A stretch of DNA of 64,000 nt from Ligula intestinalis (GCA_036362985.1 JAYGXS010000008.1:22969562-23033561), one strand, 5' to 3'; positions 10,301 to 24,800 are shown, counted from the stretch's first letter. Numbers and translations are program-made. Notes: generated by a model not told the origin, from the sequence alone.

Positions 10301-13300
10301 TCTCCGATTCTTAAGAATTATCGAAAACATTATATTTTGTTTGAAAACACTTACTATGTCTTATACGTCTTTACGTGCTAAATTTGCCTAATGCTGTTCA
10401 TTATTATTTTTAATTTTTCGTAAATGTGTTCACGCTGGTGTGCGAGTAATGAGCAAACTTTGGCAAACGTAGGCCTTTTGAATGCAGCACTCGGCATACC
10501 GTATATTGAACTATGGTACCATCCAGAGTGTCTTATTTTCATTAAATAAATAACTTCAATAGAAAAATAGCAGAATGGACACGCAAAAACTCGGACCATG
10601 TTGTAGTGGCTGTTGTTTGTCATCTTTGGGGGCATGGTAAACTCTACTTTTTAACGAATGCTAACGTATAACTGCCAGTCTTAATACGAAACTAGAGCTA
10701 AATGGATGCGTTTTAAAAAATCCGGACCAAAGTATATTAAGCTAGAAGGCCAGCATATCAGAATCATAGTTTTTGACGTTGTTCACTATCTACGTTCGGC
10801 CAGTATTTCACCTCAACTCAGCTAAGCATTTAAATTGCACTAAAGGAACGAGAGTTTAATAAAGCCTTCGTTACGCTTAATTATGACCGTCACAGGAGAA
10901 AACAGACAAAGTAATTGCAAACTGCATCGACAGCTCGATGACAGTATGAAGCGTGCCTTCGCAAAATTTTCTGAGGTTTGACTATTTGTGAAAAAAACGT
11001 GACATATTCATGCTTCAGCCTAATAAGAGAGCAGTCACCAGGATGGAAGAAAACAATTATTTGCCCTCAGCATTCGCGAACTGATCCGGCCACCGCACCT
11101 TTTAATATTGTTATTAATTTTTGCTATATAATTGGTTTTGGCTCAATAGTTATAATTCGAGGAGACGTTTCCATATTGCTTCAGACTAATCTGATACAAT
11201 AGTAAAAACTGTTGCAACTAATTGAGCCGACAATTTTTTTAACAATCTTAGAACATACGTTAAATTTATGCGAAATTTTATTGAAAATATTTTTACCTTT
11301 TCGTTGAAACGAATGCTTAAAATGTTATATTTTGAGACCTTATTCACGCATAGACACTCATCAGCTCTGGCTTATTCAAAGCAGTCATTCTATTTGCAGC
11401 GAACACTGATAGGGATTTAATCTGATGGGCTTGTTCAAACGGTTTGCACTAAATACTGCCTATTTGTTTTTTTATCTCTTCTTCCGCACGAGGAAGCTAA
11501 TATACTTTAAGATTGGAAATGGTGACCTTAAACTATAGGAGAGTTTGCATATTTAAAAAATCTAAAATACCTTTTCGAGTGAAATCATATGTAGTAGTTT
11601 GGAGTAAGCTCATAATTTGATGTAGTTTCAAGTTAAATTACAAGCTGTATGTCGTTTGCTTGAAGACTGGACCCAACGAAAAATACGATATTTCGGGATT
11701 ATAGCACCACAATGTCCACATGTTCTTTTTGAAAGCACATTAGTTCTAATGCCGTCGCCTACGGGCGGATAGTTGCCATGCATTAGCTGGATGCAAATGC
11801 AATCTACCCGATAGCAAACTAGATGCCGACGTTGTGAATGGGCAAATAAGAGACTGCAATTCGCACATGGACATTCACTGTCTCATTCTATCTTATTTTC
11901 GAACTAGGGAGGCAGGAACGTAAATTGACAAATCAATCCTGCAGGGGAGACGCAGATTGACACATGCATGCATTACGTGGCTAAAAGTACGGCCTTTCTT
12001 TCAAAATGTCTTCTTCGAAGTCTTGGCCTCAGAAAGACTTACCAATAGAACGTTAAATAAATGTATAGAAATATTGCGTAAGTATACAAAAATACTCAAA
12101 ATCTAGCCGATATAAAAGATCCTTTACCCTACCCAGCTTTTAGAATTCTTCTTTGAACCTAATACTTAGTTTTTTTTCTCTCTAGTAACATCTAATATGA
12201 TCGAAGTTGCCTTAGAGTGGATCCTAAGCTGACTGGACGCCAAAAAGCAAACGAACAATAGAAGCTCCGCCTGAGTGCATAACTATCACGCCATATATAT
12301 GTCCCATGTCAAAGCAGACAGTGCCAGGGATAATAAGTTTGGAGAACGCTGACTCCAACTCTTCTAATAAAGCACTTTGGAACAAAATGGAGTCTGCGCC
12401 TGGGTAATAGGCAAACATATGTGCACAGATGTAAAATTTGCATACACAGAATGCAGTAATTTTTAATATTAGCATTAAACTTCTAACAAACCACTGGGTT
12501 GTACCTTTAGATACTTGACTGTGAAGTTAGATAGACTAGAAGTACACGTTTTATTTCTCATAAAAACGCTTACTAATGGTAGCTTTGCGCTTTTCCAACG
12601 ACGAACATTAGGTGACTTAGTCATGCAAATTTTAAATAGACACTCTAGTTCAAGGTTTATTCAATCTTGCTAGTTTTATCTGTGGACCTGATGTGATGCT
12701 TAGAGGGCTTCAGCTTGAAGGTTAACAGGTACGATTTTGGCGTAGTTGGATGCAGGTGGATATCCAATTAATTTCCTATCATGTAAAATATGACATAACG
12801 AAACGTTTTTTGCGTGTTTTTTTTTTTACTTTGAAAGGACACCAAAAAAGCAAGGCTATATTTAGATAAACCCTTCTAAAGCCAAAAATCTAATATAATA
12901 TGAGTACAAAATAGACAAAATCTGGAGCTTGAAATCACAATTTATGGAAAAATGCGTTAAAAAGACGGAAAATCGTAAACAATGTGCAACACGTAAAAAG
13001 ACTCTCAAATTAATTGTGATACACTAAAAGAAATATGCTCAAATAACTTTACAGAAATACATTTTCGCGTAATATAAACCAAATTGTATGCGTACTTGAA
13101 CATTTATTCATACACACTGATCACAATTACGCCCTTTCTTTTCATTTTATCAAGTATCGTAGCTTTTTAAATATGTATTGTATTATTGAACAATATTATT
13201 TTAATTTTTAATATTCCCGTTAAAATTTAAGCTAGTTTAGGGTTGCTGATTATTATTTCGGACATTTTGGGCACATTGCAGCATGCAGATCCCGCAACTA

Positions 13301-16300
13301 AATTTGTAATTTATACCCATTGATCAAGCTACATCTGTTCTAAACAAGTCTTTTAAGTTGTTCTTCTGAGACGTGCTATGGTCACTCTGCCAGTCCAATG
13401 ATTTTTATTTTTAAAATTTAATGTTTGCTAAAGGCATAACTGGTGCTTTGTCCAACGCATGTAGCGTGATGCTATATCCTCTCATTCCGCTCACATTATC
13501 CGCGGTTTGTTTTACCATATGGTGAAATGATGTTCTTTCCTCTGAAGTATAGGATGCGTACATAGCTTTAAACACGCGCTGAACTGTAACAATTGAATTT
13601 TCATTAATGCTGCAGCTTAATAAAGGCTGGCACATAAAAAGTCGGTAAGTAGACATCGTACCCAAAACAGTACGTTTGGCTGAGAATGGGCATATAGGGT
13701 TGTCTTTTTTTGAAGTTTTGGCAGTGAAAGCTGTCCATTTGCCGACGATGATTAGGTTTTTGCCAAAGTCAAGAGTGAACATTTAAAAGGAATAATCTTC
13801 TTTATCTCTCCAAACAGAAATAAGGGTAGTTCAAAGCATCTATGATAACCCAATAACCGCTTTAAAATACCAAGCTTAGCAGAACATTTATTTGTAAAGA
13901 GAAATAAACTATAGGCGAACCCCACTAGGTCTGAAATTCTTCATTGAAACAACATTTACTTTTTACGTGGTGGGTATATGTCCCCCTTCCGTAATTTAAG
14001 ATGTCCCTGCGTCACAGTTCAGAGTGACTGGAGTTATAATTCGAATTGACGATGACGTTTACGAACTACGTTTGGAGATTTTGACAGGGTTAATTTGCGT
14101 TTAAGGCTTATATTTACTGTTTGATTTCAGGGTAACTGCATTGTAAGGATTACGGATTTGTTTTCTTCAAGTGAATGAATTAGGATAAGAAGAATATTTG
14201 GCGAGCATACATAGCTTTCGCTAAATTCCCGTTGGGCCATTACATTCATATAGGGAGGGGATAAAAATTTAAATGCTGGTCTTTATGCTCAGCACTCAAG
14301 GCAAGTTATTCATGGTGATAGGGGGGGGATTGAGAGTTTAAAGCTACTTGCGAGTTGATGAGGGTTTGTTGAGTCCGGACAGGGAATGAGGGGGTGTTGA
14401 AGGGAAACAAAGCCCGGAAAGATGTAGGCAATTACGTCACCGTTGACCATGCCAAGCTGCGGTTTTGTAGGAGATCCTTTTGCGTGCATAAAATTGGCTT
14501 CCTCAACCGGAGAACGGTTGCTTCTGCTGTTGCTTGCAAACGCTGACACAGGGACTGCAGATAGTTTGGATTTCGAGTTAAATTTGGATTGATGGTAAGT
14601 AAATGGTTACCATCTCCCCTGTATTACTCTGCATCCCTATTTCTTTGTCCTTGATGTTTGCAAAAATTGAGTATGGGAATTTATTTCACTGTACCTTCTT
14701 CTGCCTTCTTTTTGCACGTTTTTGGTTTTGTCATTTCAAAATTCCACTTTTTTAACACTATTACCTTAGCGCCATTTAGTACCTTCCATCTTCAGAATGA
14801 AACACTCTTTTAAATATTTTACTTTTTACCGCAATGTGTATATGACTTTAAAATTATTTACGAACAACCCCACACATAATATAAAGGAGAGTTTGTTTTC
14901 CCACCATAACATGAACCAGGACCTTGGCACTAATCTATTCCGTTAACATGCCAACAGTATAAGCCTAAAGGTAATATTTGCACTTAAATAAGTCCTTAAC
15001 CATAGAACTAGACCTAATCACATTTTAGACTAGTCCTTGCCATGTCCTTAAACATTACCTTAAACTTAATCATTATTTCCCGGAAACTGGCTCAAGGTCA
15101 GCTGGAGTTCTGTTGGTTCCATTTTTCACGTAGGGTAAAGTATACCATGTAGGTAAACCTTATCACCGAAAGCCTAATCCACGAGCCTGCGAACTTCTTC
15201 ACAACTGGGTCAACTAAATTAAGCAAAGCAGCCAAACTCTCCTAATACTATAATGGAATTCGCATAAGCTTTTGGGATACGCAGATAGTGCTGAGTGGGA
15301 GAGAAAACAAAAGTTGTCTAAAGAAGAACAAAATGGTCCTTTCAAAGTCAACCTCTCAGGCGGAAATACTACTGGCTCGAACGTCGAAATTTGACTGAGT
15401 GGCAAACGGACACAGAGGCAAAAAATGCTCAGAATGTATTGTTACCCTTCGTTGCATCAATACTTCCTCGCATGTTTAATACTGGCAGCCACGGGAATAT
15501 CCATGCTTTTTAGAGAAGCAGTTAAAAAGTTGCAGGTTTTTATTTTTTGGAAAGATTCTCGACAAATGCCTTTGCCTCCATCGTATGAAAATATAAAACT
15601 TGCCACCTACTCTTATCATACTAAAGTTGTTAAGCTAGTTTCACTTTATAACAATTGCTAGGCATTATATTTTTGTCTCTACCACAGAAAAAGTGCATGC
15701 TAGCCGTTAACTAAGTATGGTCTAGCCAAGAAGCGTTTTATGCAGACATCATATAAACGCCGAGTTTGATACTAAGCCTTCGAACGTTGACCTTCGAGGT
15801 GGTCTCTTACTTTATGCGCGACAGTGATTGTTGCCCTACCATGAGTTTTAACTTTAACTCCTCAGTACAGTACTTTAAGCCGAAAAGCATTTAGATATAT
15901 TGCATTCGCCGAGGAATCTGCCCTTCAAATGAAACAGCCAATCATCGTAGTGACCACATTGCAATGTCTGAACTAGACTCATAGTTGGTTGAAAATGCAC
16001 AGAAAAACGTCACAAATTATGCGTACAAGTACTGACTGAGCACATTGTTAAGTGTAACGCTGTTCAGCGAGGATTTATTAAATGCAATTTTGATCATTAT
16101 TATCTTGCGACGTAACCACAACATACGTTTAGAAACGCAAGGATGTCAGAAATAAAACGCATTTCCTCTTCGTTCTCCAGCTTAAACCGCCTTATTAAAA
16201 ATGTCAGCAAACAAAGTAGCATATATATTTTCTACTCATTCACACTTTTTATGGGACAAAAGCATAAATATGCTTCTTCGTTTATTTTCAGGGGCACAGC

Positions 16301-18740
16301 ACGTCTTCTATAGGTTGTGATATCCAAAAGAAGTGTATATATAGATGTTTCGAGAAGTTTTCTGTTTTTTGAAAAGGCGTGCATGCAATGAATATTATTT
16401 TCTTCTCCAAGGCATTGAATATCTACTGATTGGTAGGCATAGCATTTGCATACAATATATTCATAAGACTGCATAAGGCATATAAGGAAATGTGCCAATG
16501 ACGATAGTGAACTTCGTGCGGTCAAAAACCTCAAAATCACCTCAAATTGTAAACTTTGTGTAAGACGTGAAAGTCTGTTGAATAAGTACATAAAACTATA
16601 ATTTTTAGCATGTTTTCTAGCAAAAAGATAGCAGATTTTTTATGGCATCGGACATCGAAAGGCATCGGGGATATTATATTAATAAATAATTTACGTGAAC
16701 GCAGTTTATGCAGGGACCGAATAGATACGCAATAAATACCGCAATCTTGTCACATTTAAGGATCATTTATCACACACACGGGTGCTTTTTGATGTCGTTT
16801 GTTCTAGGACCACCAAAATCGCCAAGACATTCAAAAAAGATGTAAACTTCTGTTCTTTTTATATTCGGGTTATTTTAAATACAGCAAATCAAAGTTAAGA
16901 AAAGTTTTTGCAGTTCCGAAAATTATTAATTAAGGTTGAAGTTCACTTATAAGACTGCAGCTGATGTCCATATTTCCATAAATTCCGCAAATTCTGGTTA
17001 CTTGTTCTATAAATTGAAATAACTTTTGCAAAGTACGCTTTTGCGGGGAAAAGCAATGACTGGGATTCCTCAACACCACCGTTCGCGTGAGGTTCATGCA
17101 TTTATTATAATGCGCATTTTGAAAAACGTGTAAACCTGCTATGGCATTACTGCTGAACGTGCTAGGAGTGAGTTGCTTCCAAGGTTCGTCAAAATCCCAC
17201 TTTTCTCAAACGCGTCAGTTTGCATTTTAGTTTATACTTTTGGAGCTGATGTCTTCACGAGCTTAAAGTGTACTGAGGTTCGAGGTTCGAATAATTTGTT
17301 ATTCAACCTAAGGTAGTTTGGTGATAGGCAGCCTACCATCGGGGAGGTGAGAAGAAGTTAGTGTTAAAGATAGGTTTTCTTTTTCATGCATATGTTTTCT
17401 ATGATATTTGAATACACTAATAATTAATGGACAGAAAATAATTGAATGCAAAATCCCTTCATTGACATTTGAATCGACTTTGTTTTTTAAAGATTTTGAT
17501 TTACAATTCTTTGCTTTTTTATGTATTTGAATTGGTATAAACGAAGTAATAGCACAATAGGGTTCATATCTTCAAAATGGTTGGGTGTTGATCCCTTTCA
17601 GGAATAGTTTGAAAAGTTGAATAGAAGCAATCAGAATTTCTGAAGTTGTGGATATTTCTTTTAAAAGTTGCTCCTTATTTTGATATGTTTGTCTTTAACC
17701 AAAGGCAACGCTTTTTACGTACTAGGCATGCCTAAGAATCTGTAGCTTTGTGACCTGGAATTTCAGAGACAAAGACACTTCCTGAAAAGAGAATGGACCT
17801 TCACTTTGGTGGTAAACAGGACTCACTGGACAATTCCCTACCATGTTGACTATGGACAGGTGAAGTGATGTTCGGTATATATTTCAAAACGTATCTTGTT
17901 ATTCAAAAAAACAGAAATTACAAGCACAATGGCCATCAGCTAACTAAGCACTGCTTAGAGTACCTTACATTTTCAACGTCAAAAACTTAGACAGTTAGGA
18001 AACAAATGCAATAACTTTGCACTTCTATCTTTTCCCTTATCTCGGTAAAGAGAGTGCGGTTGTTACATTTAAACTCCCATGCTCGTTTTTTTACAAATGC
18101 TTAACACTCATGGGAAGTTCGAATAATTCACTTGACGTTAAGGTGGTTAGATTTTTAAGGTGTCGTGATTTCCCTTTTCACCCAGTCCGTCAACGCTTTG
18201 AATCAGAGGAATGTCATAGCAAAGTTATAAAATATTTCTAAACGGTAATTTTCCCTGGGTGTCATAAACTAGAGAATTCTTTATATTAACTGATAAGGCA
18301 AAAGCTGTATGGAAAAAAACTCCTTGTCATTTTGGCTAGCCTGGCACTCTGTTTTCCGTGTATTATCTGCTCATCCTTATATACTACACATGTTGTACGC
18401 AGTATCGGGAGGTTATCTATCGCCTACTTCCAAGAGCCAAGTCAATTTCAAGTGGCTTGATCTTTTTTTAAGGTTTAATGTGTGAGTAGTCCTTGCGTGG
18501 GTTTAGTTAACATGCCCGGTGAGCATACATAAATTATTGGTTAGCCTGCTAAAAATTGTAGTTCAAGCGGCTTTTTTTTCAGGACGTAATTCACATGGCC
18601 TACTTAAGGCATCAGTGCCAAGATTTGCATGCAGTAACAGATTAAAATAATTTTCAGGATACTTTGGCATGACTTTGCTTTGCTATGACCAAGTTTTAAT
18701 CAATATTTACACGCTAGTTCATAATTATATAAACGGCAAA
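7352..18740. other. 11-kb gene desert
   Basis: No host exon, RNA gene or element terminus was recognised. The longest ORFs, all minus strand, are 129 codons (7528-7917), 123 codons (13411-13782) and 119 codons (16232-16591). None shows a known domain, convincing composition or splice context. Because the nephrin/Kirre-like exon at 21.4 kb points leftward, part of this stretch may be its first intron, but I could not find the next exon. Confidence 0.5.
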
Positions 18741-18744
18741 GATC

Positions 18745-19150
18745 AGAGGCTCAGAAGAAGAAGATGTGATCAGTACAACAAGAATTTTATTACCTTGACG
18801 TTTCGGATTATGTTGAGGGTGCTTAATCACAGGTAACTGTAGGACACTGTGTCATATGTGCAGATTGGGGTGATACATGCAAAAATGCACATTATTAATA
18901 GATGGAAGCAGTCGTCCGCATGCATACTTTAATAATCAACTGATGTAACTACCGCTCGGGGCCTTTGTTGGTGCGGTAATGGCTTGACATCACTATCAAC
19001 ACTATCAGCGCATGTTCTTACACTGTCTAATGATTACCTGTGATCAGGAATTCTCGACAGAATCCGAAACGTCAGAAAAGTAAAATTTGTGTTCCAGTGA
19101 TTTCATCTTTTTTTCAGAACTGCTTCCTAGAGTGTGAATATTTGCTACTA
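18745..19150. repeat. Palindromic PLE-end unit with two hairpins
   Basis: The left arm (about 18745-18880) and the right arm (about 19025-19150) are inverted copies of the PLE terminal sequence described at 6.9 and 60.7 kb. On the minus strand the left arm reads ATAATCCGAAACGTCAAGG. On the plus strand the right arm reads GGAATTCTCGACAGAATCC, then GAAACGTC at 19066-19073. About 150 bp of unrelated spacer separates the arms. I could not identify a target duplication at the outer ends. Confidence 0.65.
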
Positions 19151-21424
19151 GAGGAGAGATTTTATATGTTTAGGGGTTAAGCCACTTTTTTGATACAGAC
19201 TCAGCAGGTTTTCGTTTCTTACGGTAAGTAATAGATTATTCTGTTATAATTATCTGTTTTCACATTGCTGTATAAATGCTGTTAGCATGTAAATGTGTTT
19301 ATAAGCAAATATTCTGTCACGCCTTAAAAAACTAAAGATTTGTTTACCTGAACTTCCCATAAACTCCTTCCCATATTACTGACTTATAATTAGGGGTAAA
19401 ACAAACAAACTTCCATGTAATATTTTCCAATTTGTTTATCTATCTGATGCAGGTGATATATAATTAGCTCTTTTACCTCGTCCAGCCTATGGTGACCATT
19501 TTGCTGGTAAAAAATGTTATCTTGGGCGCCTCTTTTCTACACTATCAACATTTAGCTGCTAAATGTTTGCCATAATGCTAACGTAAAATTTAAAAAACCC
19601 TTTCTGCATGCAGGAAAGTTCTGGGAAAATTTAATCAAGATATATCTTCTTAAATTGAGGGTTCTCTCGCCTTTTGAAATTTAACAGTATACACTGCTTG
19701 ACATTTAAAACATTATGTCAGCATCAAACCATCCTGTTTTTAAAGCACCGAGTTCATCCACGGTTGATCGCGTATCAGCTTAAATGTTAACCGAAACTGT
19801 AAAATCCCTTTTTGATTAAAGAGACTTACTAAGATGGAGATGTATTATCAATAAATATAGCGCTAAAATTACGATACGAAATATAAAATGTGCGTTTTAA
19901 ACGTCACCTCTATCCATTTTTCTTCTCATTTTATGATTTCATTGACATCAAAATGTATCAGACGAAAAAAGTCTCCATTTCCATTTTTATACATATATAA
20001 TGGTTAGTAACGGGCTTTTAGATATTATACTCGAAGAAACAGTACCGCTCGGTTATTCATTTTGCAAAGACGGATTTTTATGATCCAGTTTACCAGGCCG
20101 TAATTCGCAGACATATCGGTCTTACATGCTACAATTTTAACAGCCCAGATGATTTGTTACTTTTCTTTGCGGAGAAGGATGTGGTATAGAGCCAGTAGAC
20201 TTGACACTCTAGTCGCAAGGACAAAAAATGTTCGGGTGAAAAACAACAGTTCACGAGTAACATTTTTTATACACAACTAAAAAAATACCCAAACGCATTT
20301 CAAATACGAAAAGGGAGGTAAAGGCTTGTCCATGCCGTCCTATGAAATATATTACTTCCTGCATTGCTAGTAACAATAAACAGAAGTGTTCACATGGAAA
20401 GCAATCCTTGCTGGCAACCAAGTAAAGGCATATCAACAGACTGAACTCCCAATTTTGCCAAAAGATTTGGGGATTACGTTGTCAGGCGAGCAACAATGGA
20501 ACTGACTGAAAACATATTCCAAAATACCAAGGAACTTTTCGTGCGATATCATATCTACCGTAAGTGGGTCATCTCACGGAATGTCAACCGAAACCCAAGA
20601 TCTGTCATTGCGTGTTTAAATTCATTTATTGTGCAGGGGTATCTCAACAAATTTCACTCATGTCACGATACGGGTCATTTAAAGAGCGCTACTGAACGCC
20701 TCCAAAATCTGCACCGTGTTCAAAATGGTTACTTGAATAGCAAGAGCTTTCACAATTGAGGTTTTTAAACTTCTTGTAGGTCTTGCATATATCGCATAGA
20801 AAAATACATAGCATATGCAATTTCATCTGCTCTACACTATTTATATGCATGAAAAGGTATCTTTTGGTTGCCAATAGGTTTCTTATTATGGCATTTCAAA
20901 GAATTATGAAATGCCCATTCTGAAAGCATCCCCCCTCTTTACGTTTATTAATGTTGCCTCTAAAGCAAATAAGTTGAAATTCGTCTTCTAAAACATTAAC
21001 TTCGCACTTTAAGACGTCTTCTATAAAGACGCCTTTTAGACATTTTCAGGGACTTGTTAAAAAAAACTGGAATATAAGTGCTTTTAACACCCCTTCTTAA
21101 AGTATGCAATTTTAAAATGGCGTTATTTTCTGCCGGATCTGCAAAAGAAAGCAAATAGTTAACTCATGCAGTTTCTGTAAAAGGCATTTGGATTTATAGA
21201 AGTATCAAGAAGCAATATGATAAATGCGTGTAAACTAGGTGGACATTTTATTGAACCTTTTTACAACCAATTAGAATTAAGATTAAATTATTAATAAATG
21301 GCACCTCTACCTCAAGCTTAAAACCAGGAGTTTTTGCATTTACGCAGTCACTTTGTAGTTGTATGAAGGAATGATATCAATGTTTTATAAAATTTACTGA
21401 TGCAATATCCAATCATCATCATAC
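19151..21424. other. Gene-free stretch
   Basis: No supported gene. A short hairpin near 20.99-21.03 kb (AAGACGTCTT followed by AAAGACGCC) looks like chance. If the exon at 21425-21821 is real, this is the start of its downstream intron. Confidence 0.45.
21423..21424 (-). other. Splice donor of the nephrin/Kirre-like exon
   Basis: The minus strand reads TTTAGTCAGG then GTATGATGATG. The exon ends after the first base of a Gly/Glu/Ala/Val-type codon (phase 1). The Ig-domain similarity stops exactly here and the following codons lose all similarity. Confidence 0.6.
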
Positions 21425-21821
21425 CCTGACTAAACGGTCCCGGCATCCTGTACCGTCCACCAAAACTGTCCGTCAGCGTATCATTTGCATAGCCAAAGTC
21501 ATCAATATTCCACTGCACAGAGATCTTGTAGCGTGGCGCCGCGTGCCAGGGCTGAAATATGTGTTCCCGGTAGGCGTTCGCCTGGGCCACCAGCAGACGA
21601 CAGGGCAGGACCACGCTGCCATTCCGGCGCACAGACACATTCCGTGGACCCTGCAGTTTAAATATCTCCCTCTTCTGCTGCCAAGTAGCCGTGGAGGTCG
21701 TCGCGGGTCGACGAGCAGCCGCCGCTGCCGACGCCGACGCCACTGCGGGCAAGGGCAGAATCCCGGCGATGACAAATAAGAGGAGGAGGAATAGGAATGG
21801 AGGCCATTCACAGGGCTTCAT
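21425..21821 (-). CDS. First coding exon of a nephrin/Kirre (IrreC/roughest)-like Ig adhesion receptor
   Basis: The first in-frame ATG is at 21821-21819. Residues 1-30 form a strong signal peptide (basic/polar start, then FLFLLLLFVIAG, then small residues before a likely AVASA cut). After a Ser/Thr/Ala-rich linker, residues 56-133 look like the first half of a V/I-type Ig domain: RNVSVRRNGSVVLPCR with the first Ig Cys at 74, then SVQWNIDDFG with the core Trp at 104, and GGRYRMPGPF. The VQW-x-x-D-x-F/G plus RY-x-M-x-G arrangement is characteristic of the first Ig domain of nephrin, Neph/Kirre and roughest proteins, which mediate cell-cell recognition. N-glycosylation sequons lie at residues 61, 67 and 113. 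The second Cys must be on the next exon. GC-rich and probably under selection, unlike the flanks. Family call is moderate; Ig exon call is stronger. Confidence 0.65.
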
Positions 21822-24800
21822 GCAGGAGTGTCCCTTGTGGAGGGGAAATAATAACGGCAGCAGGTTTCGCTGTGATATGTGCTTGTGATCGCATGAGGAG
21901 AAAAACAAACAAAAACAGCTAATACGTCAGCGCCCTGGAAAACCCATTTTTCAAACAAGAGCGAAAACAAATCCAAGCCTCTGTTTTTCGCTTCTGAGGC
22001 CACCTTCAGCTCGTTGATATCCAACCCTTTCCAAAATAGTAGAAATCTTTTAATCAAATCCAAGACCTGTGGGCTACCAGGGAATGAAAATCGTTATAGA
22101 ATGAATGGACGAGGAAGAAGGATTGTCGGGCGCCAGATAAATTTTGTTAAGAGATATCCGTCGCCAGAGGTATGAACAGAAACAAATTGTGTGTGATTAA
22201 AAAGGGTGCGCACAAATCAGAGGTCAGTAGGTCATAAACAATGATGCAAAAATCGGGGGAAGGAGAGCAAATATAGAGGCATACGTTAATGCACTGTTAG
22301 TGATATCAACGTTTACTCAGCTGTCAGCAAACTATAAAGGGCTTATTATTGAGCATTCGGCGTCATATCTCTGACGATAGAAAGGTCGGGACAATCAACA
22401 AATTGATCTGGTGTTTGACAAGTCTTCTTCCTTATCAATTCAAACACATGAAACGCACACTTTTTCATCCATTGATTGTCGAATATAAGATTAATCTTCT
22501 GACGTGTTCTAGCAAACGTATGGTAGAATCGAGTGATAGTTGCGCCTGTCCAAAAAATCTTTTTTTAAAAAAAAAGATACGAGCTAAAAAGATAATACTT
22601 CGCTATTTCTAGGTCACCATCGTTGAACTTGAGAAGCGACCAGTAGTTACTTTGTACTTGAAATAATAATAGCGTTAGCCTAGTGAATTGCTGCTCAGAT
22701 CGTTCAACGAAAGTGTTTCGGCCTTAGCAATTGAACGGAAATCCTATTTGATTCAGACGATAGCTAGGCATTTTGCATAGGATAGTTAACTCAAGCCTTG
22801 TCCTAAAGACTGTCCATCCTTGTGGAAGTGCACTTAATATACCCATTTAAGTAACTGTATGCGGCCGCAAGTTCTGTTTTGTACTTAAGCGGGGTTTGAA
22901 CGCGCATATTTTAGTAAACGCTTGGATATAATATTTCTTTTCAATAAAATTAGAAATTCCTGTGAGAGCGTACGCCAAAAATTAAATACTGATTAGTAAG
23001 CATCTGGCTGAATTGAATTTTACAATGTTGATAATTTATTACAAAATTCTTATGAAAATATTTCACTTTGGAATTTCAACAAAACGATTTTATTGTACAC
23101 AGTTCTCTAGACATGTAAGAAAACAGGCATATTTGACTGCAGAACTGTCAAAATCGATCACTTTGCAAAGCCGTACTTCTTTTACTAGATAGGCATGCAC
23201 ACTAAATACTTTATGCATTAAAATTTCACACTGACCATTAACATTCATGCGTACTTATTAATTTCTGAAATTATTCTCATTATTATTTTCTGGCGTTTAC
23301 ATACCAGAAACCGTATAGAGAAAGCTGAAGGGGATCAATAAGGAGCTGAACCCCTATTTGCCACATCTGGCAGCAGGATCAACATGTGCCTGTGCTTCCA
23401 GTTAAAAAAACTATGTTGGGACTACGGTATAAGATATTTTCTATGCATAATGTATACTACCTGCAGTAGTATTTTCTTGTAGAGTGGGCATAACGTGGTT
23501 ATTCCATCGTATTAAACTCATTAGTTCATTGAATTTTAAAGTCCGATTCTAAACTCTCATCTTCCTCTTACTTAAGAATTCCGAATTTATATATATTTAC
23601 ATCCCAGTGTGTTGTTACCTCTGACGCTAAAACCTCCAGTGCGATATTCCCAGCCCTCACTTTTCATCTTGTCTGATGACGAACTTGTAATGCCTGTTCA
23701 AAAATTCACGAGTACAACTCGATTTTTTAAAAGATCACCTTTTTACGTAAATATGTCCACGCCCAAATTCACCGCCGGATTTCTTGACTCAGTCCTGACG
23801 CCGGAGACGCGTGGCCAAGGGATGTAAGGGTGTGCACAACACAATGCAAGTTCACCATCCCTTAAAACTTATCCACGCGGAAGTTACCGTTTCAACACCG
23901 CCAGGCTGTGGAGCACACTGCAGACCCTGTCGAATGCTACGGTAGAAGACGATTTTCCAAACATGCACCGAATTTCCGCAATGTGGGTTAGGCACGCATA
24001 CCCAATTTTTTAACGCATTTGTAGTTCTAAACAAGTGATTCATGCACAAAGACTTTTTGGTCGTATACAAAATAGTATCGAAGAAATAAGATGCAAAACA
24101 ATAAGCATCTACTAGGAGTTTTACTTCAATAACACACCTTGGTGCAAACCAACGATTGTAGAAGCTCCAGGAGGAAAATGGTGTCACTAGCCATCCATTG
24201 CTAGTAGTAGCAGTTTGTACAATTTTTCCGCTGGGAATTGAAACCACGTTGCGGCCGCCGATGTTAAATGCACACAGCATGACCGCTTTTCGGGGCATGA
24301 TTAATACACGCTTGCGAATTGCAAATGCAGAGTATCCACCCACCAATCAGACGCGACTCTTGTCTAATTGGCGCAGACAGACAGAGAGAGACGCAGAGAC
24401 ACGGAGATTCGGTAGAATACCGCAAACACAGTAGAACGTTATCACTGCCACCAATATAAGCCGAGGGGGATATAAAAGCTATATAAAAACAGGGGGATTT
24501 TTTCGAGCCGTATCGGTTCAGGTTTCTTGTTATTTGATAAAAGGAAAGCGTTGAAGAGTTGTTGAGATGCTAAGAGCTCCTGTAGGTGTGTGTGCTTCGC
24601 TGGGGGCATCGAATACGGTGAAACGTTTTTTAGAGCAGTGAGTTAAAAAAAAGTTTTTATACACATAGTGAACTAATATTCCAAAAAAGTTGCATTTTCA
24701 AGTTAAGGTGACTAATTAGAATATTAACGGTTGGAAATTGCGGCTGAAATATCTCTTGATATTTAAATTAATCCGAAAGTGTTAACTAGCCTTTGGGACG

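Noticed and set aside
13411..13782. 123-codon minus ORF as a possible exon of the Ig receptor
   Set aside because: It lacks the expected second Ig Cys context (D-x-x-x-Y-x-C) and any other Ig feature.
20985..21035. Short hairpin AAGACGTCTT with AAAGACGCC
   Set aside because: Small, no conserved partner elsewhere, consistent with chance.
23852..24346. 164-codon minus ORF, the longest ORF not explained by an element
   Set aside because: No domain, signal, splice-site or composition support; such lengths arise by chance in 64 kb of six frames.
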